Assembly: GCA_902780935.1 (NCBI GenBank) | Contig: CACZHP010000007.1 | Location: forward strand, 1-64,000 | Source of the DNA: an uncultured Bacteroidia bacterium | GTDB taxonomy: Bacteria; Bacteroidota; Bacteroidia; Bacteroidales; UBA932 | Reading direction: 5' to 3' | Length of the DNA stretch: 64,000 nt | Shown here: piece after piece, positions 43,722-52,889 of the stretch | How positions within the stretch are numbered: the stretch's first letter is position 1 | Layout of the letters: each line of letters opens with the position of its first letter | The notes under the pieces: model-generated | The model's input: only the letters and a program-made list of their open reading frames with translations | What the model was told of the DNA's origin: nothing | Database searches by the model: none | Made by a program: the position numbers and the translations under genes

Positions 43722-44990
43722 ATGTTCAACACTATCATCGGAGCGATCGCGACAATAGTTGTCGTCACGCTCATCCTTGTGGCCCTCCTCCTTGTGATCA
43801 AGGCCAAACTCACCCCTTCCGGCTCTGTCTCCATCGACATCAACGGTGGCAAGAAGACCATGGAAGTTCCGATTGGAGGCGACCTTATGCACACCCTCGC
43901 AGACCAGGGGATATTCCTCCCCTCCGCTTGCGGCGGTAAGGCCAACTGCGGCCAATGCAAGGTCCAGGTCCTTGAAGGCGGCGGAAGCATCCTTCCCACT
44001 GAGAAGGGCTTCTTCAACCGCAAGCAGATCAAGGACGGCTACCGTCTGGGCTGCCAGGTCAAGATCAAGGACAACATTAAGATCCAGGTTCCTGACTCGA
44101 CTCTCAGCGTCAAGAAACTTGAGTGCGAGGTGATCAGCAACGACAACGTGGCCACCTTCATCAAGGAGTTCACAGTCAAGCTCCCTGAGGGCGAGAACAT
44201 CGAGTTCAAGTCCGGAGAGTACATCCAGATTGACATTCCCGAGTACGATATCGACTTCGCCGACATCGACGTGGCTCCCGAGTACAGGGGCGATTGGGAG
44301 AAGTACGGTTTCTTCGGCATCAAGGCCAAGAACACCGTCCCGACCATCCGCGCCTACTCCATGGCCTCGTATCCCGCCGAGAAGAACGTCATCAAGCTCA
44401 ACGTACGTATCGCCACTCCTCCTTTCGACAGGAGCCAGCCTAAGGGCGTATTCAAGATGCTGCCCGTTCCTCCGGGTGTCGCCTCATCCTACGTGTTCAC
44501 CCGCAAGCCGGGCGACAAGGTCTGGATCAGCGGTCCGTTCGGAGAGTTCCTTCTCCCGAAGGACGATCCCGAGGAGCAGGAATATATCTTCGTTGGTGGT
44601 GGTGCCGGTATGGCCCCTCTGAGAAGCCACATCATGCACCTCTTCAAGACTTTGAAGACCGGCCGCAAGGTAAGCTTCTTCTATGGAGCCCGCGCCCTTG
44701 TCGAGGCCTTCTATCTCGAGGACTTCGCCGAGATCGAGAGGGAGTTCCCGAACTTCAAGTTCTACCTCGCCCTCGACCGCCCCGATCCCGCCGCGGATGC
44801 CGCCGGAGTCAAGTACACCCCTGGCTTTGTCCACAACGTGATGTACGAGACCTACCTGAAGAACCACGAGACTCCCGAGGACATCAAGTACTTCATGTGC
44901 GGCCCGCCTATGATGGTGGCCTCCGTCAACAAGCTGCTTGACAGCCTTGGGGTTCCGCCCGAGAGCATCCTCTACGATAACTTCAGCTAA
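43722..44990 (+). CDS. nqrF: Na+-translocating NADH:quinone reductase subunit F
   Basis: This is the NADH-oxidising subunit, which passes electrons from NADH through FAD and a 2Fe-2S centre. One membrane helix at residues 5-27. The ferredoxin domain has PSACGGKANCGQCKVQV near 67-83 and a fourth Cys in RLGCQVKIKD near 109. The FAD-binding RAYSMASYP and NAD-binding VGGGAGMAPLRSH stretches follow, with FMCGPPMM near the end. 422 residues. Last gene of the operon. Confidence 0.96.
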   Translation: MFNTIIGAIATIVVVTLILVALLLVIKAKLTPSGSVSIDINGGKKTMEVPIGGDLMHTLADQGIFLPSACGGKANCGQCKVQVLEGGGSILPTEKGFFNRKQIKDGYRLGCQVKIKDNIKIQVPDSTLSVKKLECEVISNDNVATFIKEFTVKLPEGENIEFKSGEYIQIDIPEYDIDFADIDVAPEYRGDWEKYGFFGIKAKNTVPTIRAYSMASYPAEKNVIKLNVRIATPPFDRSQPKGVFKMLPVPPGVASSYVFTRKPGDKVWISGPFGEFLLPKDDPEEQEYIFVGGGAGMAPLRSHIMHLFKTLKTGRKVSFFYGARALVEAFYLEDFAEIEREFPNFKFYLALDRPDPAADAAGVKYTPGFVHNVMYETYLKNHETPEDIKYFMCGPPMMVASVNKLLDSLGVPPESILYDNFS

Positions 44991-45014
44991 TCTCACTGAA
45001 TATCTCTAAACATT

Positions 45015-45043
45015 CCCCTCGCCCCGATTTTTAGGACGAGGGG
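45015..45043 (+). terminator. Hairpin after nqrF
   Basis: CCCCTCG (45015-45021) and CGAGGGG (45037-45043) form a perfect 7-bp stem with a 15-nt loop, 25 nt past nqrF. The following sequence is AAAATTTATT rather than a T-run, so the call is moderate. Confidence 0.45.
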
Positions 45044-45052
45044 AAAATTTAT

Positions 45053-45060
45053 TATATTTG
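45053..45060 (+). promoter_or_regulatory. -7 box of the metallo-beta-lactamase-fold gene
   Basis: TATATTTG matches the consensus. It overlaps the first possible start at 45058, which excludes that start and favours ATG 45085. Confidence 0.6.
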
Positions 45061-45084
45061 TATAATCAACAATTCCGGCAGATC

Positions 45085-46053
45085 ATGGACAGACGGAAAT
45101 TCTTGAATATCAGTACCGGTGCGGCTGTGGCGACGGGGGTCGCAGGAATGCTGCCGAGCTGTGCGGCCGCAGCGGGCGCGAAGCATACAGTTTCGGAGGC
45201 CTCGACAAGGTCCGGCGACCCGGTTCATATAAAACTTGGCAACGAGGCCGGAACTCCACTAAAGATGCGCTTTCTTGGGACAGGTGCCGCTGACTGGAAC
45301 GGCCGGGACGACCGCGGAGAACTGCGCAGGCTCTCCAGCGTACTGCTCGACGACAAGGTTCTTATTGATTTCACACCCTCTGACGAGGATATGATCCCTG
45401 CCGGAGTCAAGCCGGAAGTCATATTCTACACCCATTCCCATGGAGATCACTACAATCCTAAGGCTGCCCTTAAACTAGGAATAAAGAATGTCTTCCTCGG
45501 ATCCACATGGGTGGAAAGGGCAAAAGACGACTTCGCGAAAGCGGTCAAGGAGACCGGGGGCAAGGTACCAGAGATCACTCCCCTTTCCCTTGGCGACAAA
45601 GTCACGATCAACGGGATGACCATAACAGCCCTCCCCGCCAATCACGCTACCGGAGACATGAAGGAGCAGACACTTATCTATCTCATTGAGAAACAAGACG
45701 TGAGGGTCATGTACGCGACGGACACAGGTGGCATTCCGGCAATCGCGGCCAGAATAGTCGGCATCGATCCCCACGCTAAAGGCAAGGCGATCACAGGACT
45801 CGTCATGGAGGCTACGATGGGAATTGACGGCGACGAGGACTTCAGGATATTCACCCACTCAAGTGTCGGGACTGTCCTCAGGACCACACACATGCTCCTG
45901 GACAAAGGCCGGTACATTCCCAAAGAAGGCCAGCCGGTTTATCTGACACACCTCGCGCGCACCTTGCACGGAACCCAGGCTGAGCTTGACGCCTCGTTGC
46001 CCAAGCCCTTGAAAGCCGCTTACGACGGCCTGGAAGTCACCTTCACCGCCTGA
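45085..46053 (+). CDS. Exported metallo-beta-lactamase-fold hydrolase
   Basis: The N-terminus MDRRKFLNISTGAAVATGVA has a twin-arginine-like motif, followed by a lipobox-like LPSCA. The metal-binding motif is FYTHSHGDHYNPKAA near 118, with later His/Asp in ALPANHATGDMKEQ and MYATDTGGIP. The fold is sure; the substrate is not. Its 3' end overlaps the 3' end of the opposing acyl-CoA synthetase gene by 34 bp. Confidence 0.85.
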   Translation: MDRRKFLNISTGAAVATGVAGMLPSCAAAAGAKHTVSEASTRSGDPVHIKLGNEAGTPLKMRFLGTGAADWNGRDDRGELRRLSSVLLDDKVLIDFTPSDEDMIPAGVKPEVIFYTHSHGDHYNPKAALKLGIKNVFLGSTWVERAKDDFAKAVKETGGKVPEITPLSLGDKVTINGMTITALPANHATGDMKEQTLIYLIEKQDVRVMYATDTGGIPAIAARIVGIDPHAKGKAITGLVMEATMGIDGDEDFRIFTHSSVGTVLRTTHMLLDKGRYIPKEGQPVYLTHLARTLHGTQAELDASLPKPLKAAYDGLEVTFTA

Positions 46054-47714
46054 CAATCCTTGTCACGGATCTCGATCCGGCGGATCTTGCCGCTGATGGT
46101 TTTAGGGAGCTCTTCCACGAACTCTATCACACGGGGATATTTGTAAGGAGCCGTTGTTTTCTTGACAAAGGTCTGGATTTCTTTTACCAGATCCGGCCCG
46201 GCCTTGGCCTTATATTCATTCGCCAAGACGACAGTAGCTTTGACAACGAAACCCCTCAAAGGGTCTGGGACACCCGTGACAGCGCACTCTACCACGGCCG
46301 GATGCATCATCAATACGCTTTCGACCTCGAAAGGACTCACCCTGTAACCTGAGGTCTTTATTATATCGTCATTCCTACCCACAAACCAGTAATAACCGTC
46401 CTCATCCCTCCAGGCGAGATCACAGGTGTGGTACCAGCCGTCGTGCCAAACCTTAGCGGTCCTCTCCGGATCGCCAAGATATCCCTTGAACAACCCGCAT
46501 GGCTTCCCGGAACGGACATTCACGCATATCTCGCCTATCTCCAAGGTCCCGGCCGGAGAACCGTCCGGCTTCAAAAGGCGGATGTCATATTGCGGAGAGG
46601 GCACACCCATGCTTCCAGGCTTGGGCTCCATCCAAGGGAAGGTTCCCATCAAGAGGGTTGACTCAGTCTGGCCGTAGCCTTCGTGAATTTTAAGGCCCGT
46701 TTTCTCAAACATCGTGTCATAGACCACAGAGTTGAGAGCCTCTCCTGCGGTACAAAGATACTCCAGAGACGAAAGGTCGTAGCGCTCCAAATCCTCCTGT
46801 ATAAGGAAGCGGAACACGGTAGGTGGAGCGCAAAGCGATGTGACCCTGTACTTTCCAATCAATTCGAGAATGTCCTCGGCCCTGAACTTCACATGGTCAT
46901 AGACGAATAGGGCGGCTCCGGCGAGCCACTGCCCGTAGAGTTTTCCCCACGCGGCTTTCGCCCATCCGGTGTCAGCGACAGTCAAATGGAGACTGCCAGG
47001 ATGCAGGTTATGCCAGAAAGCCCCTGTAGCCAGATGCCCTAATGGGTATGTCATGTCATGAGCCACCATTTTGGGATCACCGGAAGTCCCGCTGGTAAAA
47101 TACATTAGCATGATGTCATCATTTGTCCCTATATCCAAAGGACGCTCAAAAGCAGGTGCGGAAGTCCACTCGCGATGCAGGTCATGGAATCCTTCCGGAA
47201 TCTCCGGTCCCACAGAGACAAGGGCTTTGACAGGTCCCGAAGCTCCGCCGCACATTCTCGCGGCTTCCGACACGTTTCCAAGAATATAAGGATCCCCAGC
47301 GCACACGATTGCCTTGATCCGGGCTTTTTCTATCCTATAAACGATATCATGACAGGTCAAAAGATGTGTCGCAGGGATAGCTACAGCTCCTATCTTATTA
47401 AGAGCCAGCATGGTAACCCAAAATTCCCAACGTCTTCCCAAAATGAGCATCACCATGTCGCCTTTCCCTATACCAAGGGTCTGGTAATATGAGGCGGCTC
47501 TGTCTGAAAGGGTTCTCATGTCAGAGAAAGTAAACCTGAGGCACTCCCCTTTATCGTTAGTCCAGAGCAAGGCGAGACTCTCCGGAGCCTCCGCGGCCCA
47601 GGAATCCATCACATCATAGGCGAAATTGAATTTTTCGGGGACATGAAGCCTGTAATTGTCCTGAAAATCCTTCATACTCCCGAAGGTTGCCTTTTCCAAA
47701 TACTTCTCGATCAT
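46020..47714 (-). CDS. AMP-forming acyl-CoA synthetase (acetyl/medium-chain type)
   Basis: The enzyme activates a short or medium carboxylic acid to its CoA thioester. ATP-binding motif YFTSGTSGDPKMVAHD near 190, then EGYGQTESTLLMGTFP near 350, WYHTCDLAWRDEDGYYWFVG near 440 and the C-terminal lysine in LPKTISGKIRRIEIRD. I start at ATG 47714 (MIEKYLEKATFGSMKD), the usual N-terminus; a -7-like TACCTTCG at 47741-47748 lies just upstream. 564 residues. It is divergent from an AraC regulator and may be its target. Confidence 0.88.
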   Translation of the reverse strand: MIEKYLEKATFGSMKDFQDNYRLHVPEKFNFAYDVMDSWAAEAPESLALLWTNDKGECLRFTFSDMRTLSDRAASYYQTLGIGKGDMVMLILGRRWEFWVTMLALNKIGAVAIPATHLLTCHDIVYRIEKARIKAIVCAGDPYILGNVSEAARMCGGASGPVKALVSVGPEIPEGFHDLHREWTSAPAFERPLDIGTNDDIMLMYFTSGTSGDPKMVAHDMTYPLGHLATGAFWHNLHPGSLHLTVADTGWAKAAWGKLYGQWLAGAALFVYDHVKFRAEDILELIGKYRVTSLCAPPTVFRFLIQEDLERYDLSSLEYLCTAGEALNSVVYDTMFEKTGLKIHEGYGQTESTLLMGTFPWMEPKPGSMGVPSPQYDIRLLKPDGSPAGTLEIGEICVNVRSGKPCGLFKGYLGDPERTAKVWHDGWYHTCDLAWRDEDGYYWFVGRNDDIIKTSGYRVSPFEVESVLMMHPAVVECAVTGVPDPLRGFVVKATVVLANEYKAKAGPDLVKEIQTFVKKTTAPYKYPRVIEFVEELPKTISGKIRRIEIRDKDCQAVKVTSRPS

Positions 47715-47850
47715 AAGTCCGTTTTTAACAACGGCGGCGAAGGTAAGTGATTTCAACAATTGACGGAAAAAAGCGAGGAAAAAGGGTTCTAAAAGGGAGA
47801 AATATGGACATTTTTACACCAAATCAACGACCATAATATTCATTTTTCCT

Positions 47851-47858
47851 TATCTTTG
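47851..47858 (+). promoter_or_regulatory. -7 box of the AraC-family gene
   Basis: TATCTTTG ends 4 nt before ATG 47863. Transcription would start at or inside the codon, so either the mRNA is leaderless or the real start is a later ATG, such as 47896. Confidence 0.5.
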
Positions 47859-47862
47859 TCAT

Positions 47863-48798
47863 ATGAAAGAGGTAGTCAGCACTTTGAGGCTCGACATGGT
47901 TCCTCCCATGGCGAGGACCTTGTCCCTGAAAGACGAGGTGGTCATATCGGACAACCTCGATAGTAAAATCCCCCCTGGAATCGCGTCAAGGCTGGCAAGA
48001 AGGCTACCGACCCGCACCCTCACGCCAGAGGGCATGTCTTTTCCCTACCGGGTGGCTTTCAACACGATCCTTTTTGTCGAGTCCGGAAGAGTCGATATCA
48101 AAATAAACCTGAAAGACTACAGGATCGAGGGATGCGCCATCTTTCTCGCCGCCAAAGGGATTGTCCTGGATTCCCTTTCATATCAAGCCGGAACCCGCTT
48201 TCTGATAATCGCTTACAGTGATGCCGGGGGTATCCTGCCGGCCACTTCCCGCTCATCCAGGATTATCCGCGCGGCCACCTATGCTCCCCTTCTCCTTCCG
48301 GTGGATCCTGGCCGGATGGACAGACATCTTCAATTACTGAGAGTAGTCCAGCATGTGGCCGAGGGCGGTCCTGACTATTCGTTCAAGGAAGATATAGTCG
48401 AGGGATTCGCCAAGGTCATAGCCGGAGGTATCGCCCGGATTATTCTGGAACGTAGCGACAGCAGAAGGCCCTCTGGAAGGAGACCGACTCTCCTACGGCA
48501 GTTCATCTCGTCCGTACAGAAGAATTGCGACCGGCACAGGGACTTGGAATTCTACGCCAAAGAGCTCTGCGTCACCCCCAAATACCTTTCCAGGGTCATC
48601 AGCGAGCAATCCGGAAGGGTGGCGACAGAGATAATACGGGAATATGTCATAGCGCAGGCGAGACTTCTCTTGAGTTCCGGAGAATACAACGTGCAGCAGG
48701 TCGCCAACATGATGAATTTCCCGAATGCCTCGTATTTCGGCAGATACTTTCTCAAAGCCTCTGGCACAACCCCGAAACAGTTCCAACTTTTTATGTAA
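47863..48798 (+). CDS. AraC-family transcriptional regulator
   Basis: The N-terminal 190 residues form a cupin-like sensor region (FPYRVAFNTILFVESGRVDI, EGCAIFLAAKGIVLDSL). The C-terminal 100 residues form the double helix-turn-helix: DLEFYAKELCVTPKYLSRVI, then YNVQQVANMMNFPNASYFGR with the ending FLKASGTTPKQF. 311 residues. The start could be at 47896 given the close promoter. Divergent from the acyl-CoA synthetase gene, which it may control; the ligand is unknown. Confidence 0.88.
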   Translation: MKEVVSTLRLDMVPPMARTLSLKDEVVISDNLDSKIPPGIASRLARRLPTRTLTPEGMSFPYRVAFNTILFVESGRVDIKINLKDYRIEGCAIFLAAKGIVLDSLSYQAGTRFLIIAYSDAGGILPATSRSSRIIRAATYAPLLLPVDPGRMDRHLQLLRVVQHVAEGGPDYSFKEDIVEGFAKVIAGGIARIILERSDSRRPSGRRPTLLRQFISSVQKNCDRHRDLEFYAKELCVTPKYLSRVISEQSGRVATEIIREYVIAQARLLLSSGEYNVQQVANMMNFPNASYFGRYFLKASGTTPKQFQLFM

Positions 48799-48820
48799 CT
48801 TTATAGCCAAACAAAGACTC

Positions 48821-49333
48821 ATGATTGACAAGAGGGTACAGATGATGGACGCCGGAATGAGGCTTTTCGAGACAGAAAAGCCGTTCGGCACAGTGATAGG
48901 TGGGATCAAAACCGAGATGTCAAAATACGGTAAGGTACTGAAACCCAATGAGATTGTCGAGTCAGATCTTCCTGAGGCATCGACCGGTTGCGATCTATTT
49001 CTCGACAGATCGACAAAATACAAGACAAAGTATATTTCCTGCTCCCTGGAGGACGCCGGCTTAGTCGGCAAAACCCCGGAAGGAGAAGATATCCACCGCT
49101 ATGCGGCCACTCTGAAGGAAGGCAACAAAAACACAACGGTGGGAATATATGTCTCCGCGGCCCTTGTGATTATCTGGGCCATGCTCGGCTGGTTCGTCTC
49201 CAATGGCTGCGGCTGGATAACGCTATTATTCTCGGTTATCGGGATATATGGCGCATGGCGTTCCTTACGCCCCGGCAAGGACAACACCAAGGTGGCTGAA
49301 CAACTCCTGGACGCTTTCGAAAACGCCAAATAA
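48821..49333 (+). CDS. Hypothetical protein with two C-terminal membrane helices
   Basis: I start at ATG 48821 (MIDKRVQMMDAGMRLFETEK), because longer frames overlap the AraC gene. 170 residues: a charged cytosolic part, then two hydrophobic segments near 105-125 (GIYVSAALVIIWAMLGWFVS) and 128-147 (GWITLLFSVIGIYGAW). No family recognised. It follows the AraC gene by 22 nt and could share its transcript. Confidence 0.6.
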   Translation: MIDKRVQMMDAGMRLFETEKPFGTVIGGIKTEMSKYGKVLKPNEIVESDLPEASTGCDLFLDRSTKYKTKYISCSLEDAGLVGKTPEGEDIHRYAATLKEGNKNTTVGIYVSAALVIIWAMLGWFVSNGCGWITLLFSVIGIYGAWRSLRPGKDNTKVAEQLLDAFENAK

Positions 49334-49356
49334 AAAAGGGACACCGATGGTGTCCC
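49332..49356 (-). terminator. Terminator of tRNA-Thr, also usable by the upstream gene
   Basis: GGGACACC and GGTGTCCC form a perfect 8-bp stem with a GAT loop. The minus strand continues with six T residues. Confidence 0.8.
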
Positions 49357-49361
49357 GATTG

Positions 49362-49433
49362 AGCCACTTGGCAGATTTGAACTCCCGACCTGCGCGTTAC
49401 GAATGCGCTGCTCTACCGCTGAGCTAAAGTGGC
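49362..49433 (-). tRNA. tRNA-Thr (anticodon CGT) with two stem mismatches
   Basis: Minus-strand 72-nt cloverleaf: acceptor GCCACTT/AAGTGGC, D-arm GCTC/GAGC, anticodon loop TTCGTAA (CGT), T-loop TTCAAAT. The anticodon stem GCGCA/CGCGC has an A-C mismatch next to the loop. The T-stem GGGAG/CTGCC has a central G-G mismatch. A possible -7 box (TATATTTG on minus, 49463-49470) lies 30 nt upstream. It may be functional but weakened, or contain sequence errors. Confidence 0.85.
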
Positions 49434-49519
49434 TTGGCTGCATTTCTCGTGGAAATGGATTGCAAATATAATGATTTTTTCGAAAGATAAGACTAAATTC
49501 GCGTAGGTATCTTAAAAAG

Positions 49520-50899
49520 ATGAAATCAGACATCATAATCATAGGAGGAGGAGCCGCCGGACTGATGGCGGCTTATGGAGCGGCCAAAGCCAATTTCGGA
49601 GCCAAGATCATTATCCTGGAGAAGATGCCTCGGCCAGGCCGCAAGATCCTTTTCACAGGGAAAGGACGGTGCAATTTCACAAATGCGAAGCCTTGGAACG
49701 AGTTCAGCAAGCACATCCGCACCAATCCGAATTTCGTCAAGCCTTCTTTCTACAATTTCACTCCGGACGACATGATTAACTTCCTCGAGACAAACGGTCT
49801 CGAAACTGTCGTAGAGAGAGGAGATAGGGCATTCCCCTACTCCCACAGAGCTTCTGACGTACTTGACACTATAGTGGAAACCGTTCTCAGACAAGGCGTT
49901 ACTCTACTGACAGAACGAGAGGTAGAGGAAATCCGTCCTGGTTATGAGGTCCGTTGCTCCAATGGGGAGACGTTCTCCGCGCCGAAGCTCATCATCGCCA
50001 CCGGAGGTCTGTCCTACCCGATGACTGGATCAAGCGGTGATGGCTACAAGTGGGCAGGCTTTCTCGGCCATAAGATAATCTCTTGCTTCCCTTCCCTGAC
50101 AGCCCTCGTTCCGAGGGGATACAAGGTTTCCGATGGCAGGGAGCCGGAAATGAAAGGTCACATCAATCGGGAAACTCCGATGACTGGAGCCGGAGAGGCC
50201 CTCAAAGGCGCCAAACTCAAGAATATAAACCTGACCGTAACTTACGACGGCGGAGTCACCGAGACAGAGTTCGGGGATATTGACTTCACCGACGGAGGCA
50301 TCGAGGGTCCGATCGGGTTTCAGGTGAGCAGGAAATGCGTGAAGACCCTTCTCAATGGCGGAAAGGTGGCGTTTTCCTTGGACCTGAAGCCAGGAGTACC
50401 TCTCGAGGAACTCTCCGACCGGGTCAAGACCCTCTGGAATGAGATCAGGAACGATCCCAGGACACGTCAGGCGAAAGACGGACGGGGAATAAACGGGAAG
50501 GAGATGTACAGGATCCTTCTGGGCAAACTGATGCCATGGGACCTGATCCCTGGCTTTCAGACATGGAATCCTGACATTCTCAAGATAAGTGCCAAGAAGA
50601 ATTCTCAAAGACGCTTCTATGACGTCAATCTTGACCTTCTGGCCAAAACGCTGAAAGACTGGAAGTTCGACATCGCCGGATTCGTCGGTTACGAGAGATG
50701 CGTGATCACTGCCGGTGGAGTCTCCACCGATGAGGTCGTGGCCAAGACAATGGAGTCCAAACTCCGCGAAGGCCTTTATTTCTGCGGCGAGATCCTCGAC
50801 ATGGACTGCGACACCGGCGGTTACAACCTTCAGTGCGCTTTCTCGACCGGCTTTCTCGCCGGACAGTCAGCGGCCAAGAGCCTGAGCCAAAATGACTAG
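49520..50899 (+). CDS. BaiN/HI0933-family FAD-dependent oxidoreductase
   Basis: A flavoprotein of unknown substrate (the family includes BaiN, linked to bile-acid metabolism in clostridia, but is broadly distributed). N-terminal dinucleotide-binding motif IIIIGGGAAGLMAAYGAA at 5-22, then KILFTGKGRCNFTN near 49. The ATGGLSYPMTGSSGDGY motif is near 158, and the C-terminal CVITAGGVSTDEV and GLYFCGEILDMDCDTGGYNL bind FAD. 459 residues, longer than typical (about 400). First gene of a four-gene operon; overlaps the next by 8 bp. Confidence 0.92.
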   Translation: MKSDIIIIGGGAAGLMAAYGAAKANFGAKIIILEKMPRPGRKILFTGKGRCNFTNAKPWNEFSKHIRTNPNFVKPSFYNFTPDDMINFLETNGLETVVERGDRAFPYSHRASDVLDTIVETVLRQGVTLLTEREVEEIRPGYEVRCSNGETFSAPKLIIATGGLSYPMTGSSGDGYKWAGFLGHKIISCFPSLTALVPRGYKVSDGREPEMKGHINRETPMTGAGEALKGAKLKNINLTVTYDGGVTETEFGDIDFTDGGIEGPIGFQVSRKCVKTLLNGGKVAFSLDLKPGVPLEELSDRVKTLWNEIRNDPRTRQAKDGRGINGKEMYRILLGKLMPWDLIPGFQTWNPDILKISAKKNSQRRFYDVNLDLLAKTLKDWKFDIAGFVGYERCVITAGGVSTDEVVAKTMESKLREGLYFCGEILDMDCDTGGYNLQCAFSTGFLAGQSAAKSLSQND

Positions 50900-51755
50900 T
50901 ATCATTAGAATGATAATGAATATGTTCCGTTTTCATATCCTGGCCATTTCCGCTATAGCGGCCCTGACCCTGGTTTCCTGTTCGGGGAAGTTCACGCCTT
51001 TCACTTTCGTCCATTGCACGGACACCCAGATAGGCTTCGGCGACCGGTCCGAGGGCTTTGTCCATTCCGATTCCCTGCTCAACGCCGCTGTTGATGCTAT
51101 CAACGCACTGAAGCCGAAGTTCACTGTCGTCACCGGCGACTTGGTGGACAATGTGAGTGACCCTCTGCAGAACGATCTGTTCCAGAAAGGAATAACGAGG
51201 CTGCAAGACCCGTATTACCTTCTCCCCGGCAACCACGACTACAGTAACAAATGGACCCGCGAGATCCGGGATAACTATGTGGCTCTGAGGGGATATGACA
51301 GGTTCTCTTTCGTCCAAAACGGCTGCGCCTTCATCGGCATTGACTCGAACTGTATTAAGGCCGCTGCCGGGGAAGCTGAGGCTGAACAGTTTACCTGGCT
51401 TGAAGGGGAACTGAGAAAAGCCCGCAAGGCCAGATACACTTTTCTGTTCCTCCACTGCCCGATATTCAAGAAAGACATCGGGGAGCCGGAGGATTACGAG
51501 AACTTCCCTATGGAAAGCCGCCGGAAATACATAGACCTACTCAAGGAATATGGGGTTGACGCTGTCCTAGCTGGCCACACCCACAAGGACTATGACACAG
51601 TATTTGAGGGAATCCGGCTGGTCGCGGCGAACCCTGTCTGCAACGGCATAGGCCACGGCCAGCCCGGATTCAATACCGTCAGCGTCAACAAAGACGGATT
51701 TGAGATAGAATTTCACCCGACACCTGGCTTTGACCCCGCCAAGTGCCGCCTTTAG
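50892..51755 (+). CDS. Metallophosphoesterase lipoprotein
   Basis: Signal peptide with lipobox LTLVSCSG (Cys near 30); ATGs at 50919 and 50925 are alternative starts giving a tidier signal. The calcineurin-like motifs are HCTDTQIGFGD (D-x-Q here rather than the usual D-x-H), VTGDLVDNVSD, LLPGNHDYSN and LAGHTHKDYD, which bind the two metals. Probably a periplasmic phosphodiesterase or phosphatase. Overlaps the flavoprotein gene by 8 bp. Confidence 0.88.
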   Translation: MTSIIRMIMNMFRFHILAISAIAALTLVSCSGKFTPFTFVHCTDTQIGFGDRSEGFVHSDSLLNAAVDAINALKPKFTVVTGDLVDNVSDPLQNDLFQKGITRLQDPYYLLPGNHDYSNKWTREIRDNYVALRGYDRFSFVQNGCAFIGIDSNCIKAAAGEAEAEQFTWLEGELRKARKARYTFLFLHCPIFKKDIGEPEDYENFPMESRRKYIDLLKEYGVDAVLAGHTHKDYDTVFEGIRLVAANPVCNGIGHGQPGFNTVSVNKDGFEIEFHPTPGFDPAKCRL

Positions 51756-51770
51756 AAAACCACATAATTG

Positions 51771-52883
51771 ATGAATATGAAAAGACTAGCGTTTATCCTG
51801 GCTCTATTGCAGCTGACTTTCCCTTCGGCTGGCCAGACAATTCAAAAAGGGAACAAGTTTTTCAACGGAGAGACGCTCTACACCGTCAAGGAGATCCGGA
51901 TGGGGACGATTGTGTATATGACCGGTGAGAATTCCGCCGGTGACTACCTTGAGCTAACCCTGGAGAAAGTACCTGACAAAGCCGGAGAATACACCCTCCA
52001 GCCCAGCGTGCAGGCCGATGACTCCCCTTTCCCTGGAGCCGGGTTCGGTGACAAAGTCCAGTACATCCGTCAGCAGGGAATGAACTTCCTCGCTATCAGC
52101 AGTTACCTGGAAGGTCTCGCAGAGATACTCGTCCTGACCCCCGACAATCTGAAAAACTGTCTGGGACAACAAGAATTCGCTGAAAGTCAGAATCTTACCG
52201 AACTTGCCGGCATGATGCTCCTGAACCGTCCCCTTCTCGACGCGTACGACACATCAGACCTCGTGGATCTCCTTGGCGGCCCCCTTAAAAAGGATAACCC
52301 GACCGTGATCGAGCGTTACAACCGCCAGCTGGTCGAGGGAGTGATCGCCTTCAGGAACGCCCAAGTCATGTTTGGAAATCCTGACGGATTGGGAGCCGAC
52401 GGACGGGGAGAAGACGAGATAGTGGCTGAAGAGGCTGTCAAAGACCGCGTGAACCAGATATTCAAGGACCTGGCGCGTCGCAATGCCGGCGGAGAGGGGA
52501 ATCCTACCCCTGAGGAATTCGAGCGCAAGTACACATCAGCCCTTTGGCTTTGGACCGTGAAAGAGGTCATGCGGAAGGATGAGAAACAGGACGGGATCAA
52601 TTTCTACGACCATGACTACTGGACATTCAGCCAGGATCCTTCCCCGGACATCAAGGTCCAGAAAATAGACGTGGATGAGATTGATGAGGGCAGGGCGACC
52701 GTCTTTGTGCGATTCGTCAACTGGCCTGGGGACGAGCCGCAGACCATGTGGCTGGAGTTGGTAATGGAGGATGGTGAACTGAAAGTCAACAACATCAGGG
52801 ACTACGACGAGGCCTTCTATCCAGGGCATTTCGACTATATGAAAGAGATGATGGATTATCTAGACCCCGAAAATGATGAGTAG
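51771..52883 (+). CDS. Secreted protein of unknown function
   Basis: Starts MNMKRLAFILALLQLTFPSA with a signal peptide ending SAGQ. 370 residues, acidic, with a beta-rich N-terminal part (KGNKFFNGETLYTVKEIRMG) and a helical middle. The C-terminal domain (FVRFVNWPGDEPQTMWLEL, DGELKVNNIRDYDE) resembles small NTF2/DUF3828-like folds of Bacteroidetes secreted proteins. TTG 51768 precedes the ATG, but ATG 51771 is preferred. 15 nt after the phosphoesterase gene. Confidence 0.7.
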   Translation: MNMKRLAFILALLQLTFPSAGQTIQKGNKFFNGETLYTVKEIRMGTIVYMTGENSAGDYLELTLEKVPDKAGEYTLQPSVQADDSPFPGAGFGDKVQYIRQQGMNFLAISSYLEGLAEILVLTPDNLKNCLGQQEFAESQNLTELAGMMLLNRPLLDAYDTSDLVDLLGGPLKKDNPTVIERYNRQLVEGVIAFRNAQVMFGNPDGLGADGRGEDEIVAEEAVKDRVNQIFKDLARRNAGGEGNPTPEEFERKYTSALWLWTVKEVMRKDEKQDGINFYDHDYWTFSQDPSPDIKVQKIDVDEIDEGRATVFVRFVNWPGDEPQTMWLELVMEDGELKVNNIRDYDEAFYPGHFDYMKEMMDYLDPENDE

Positions 52884-52889
52884 AGTTAT

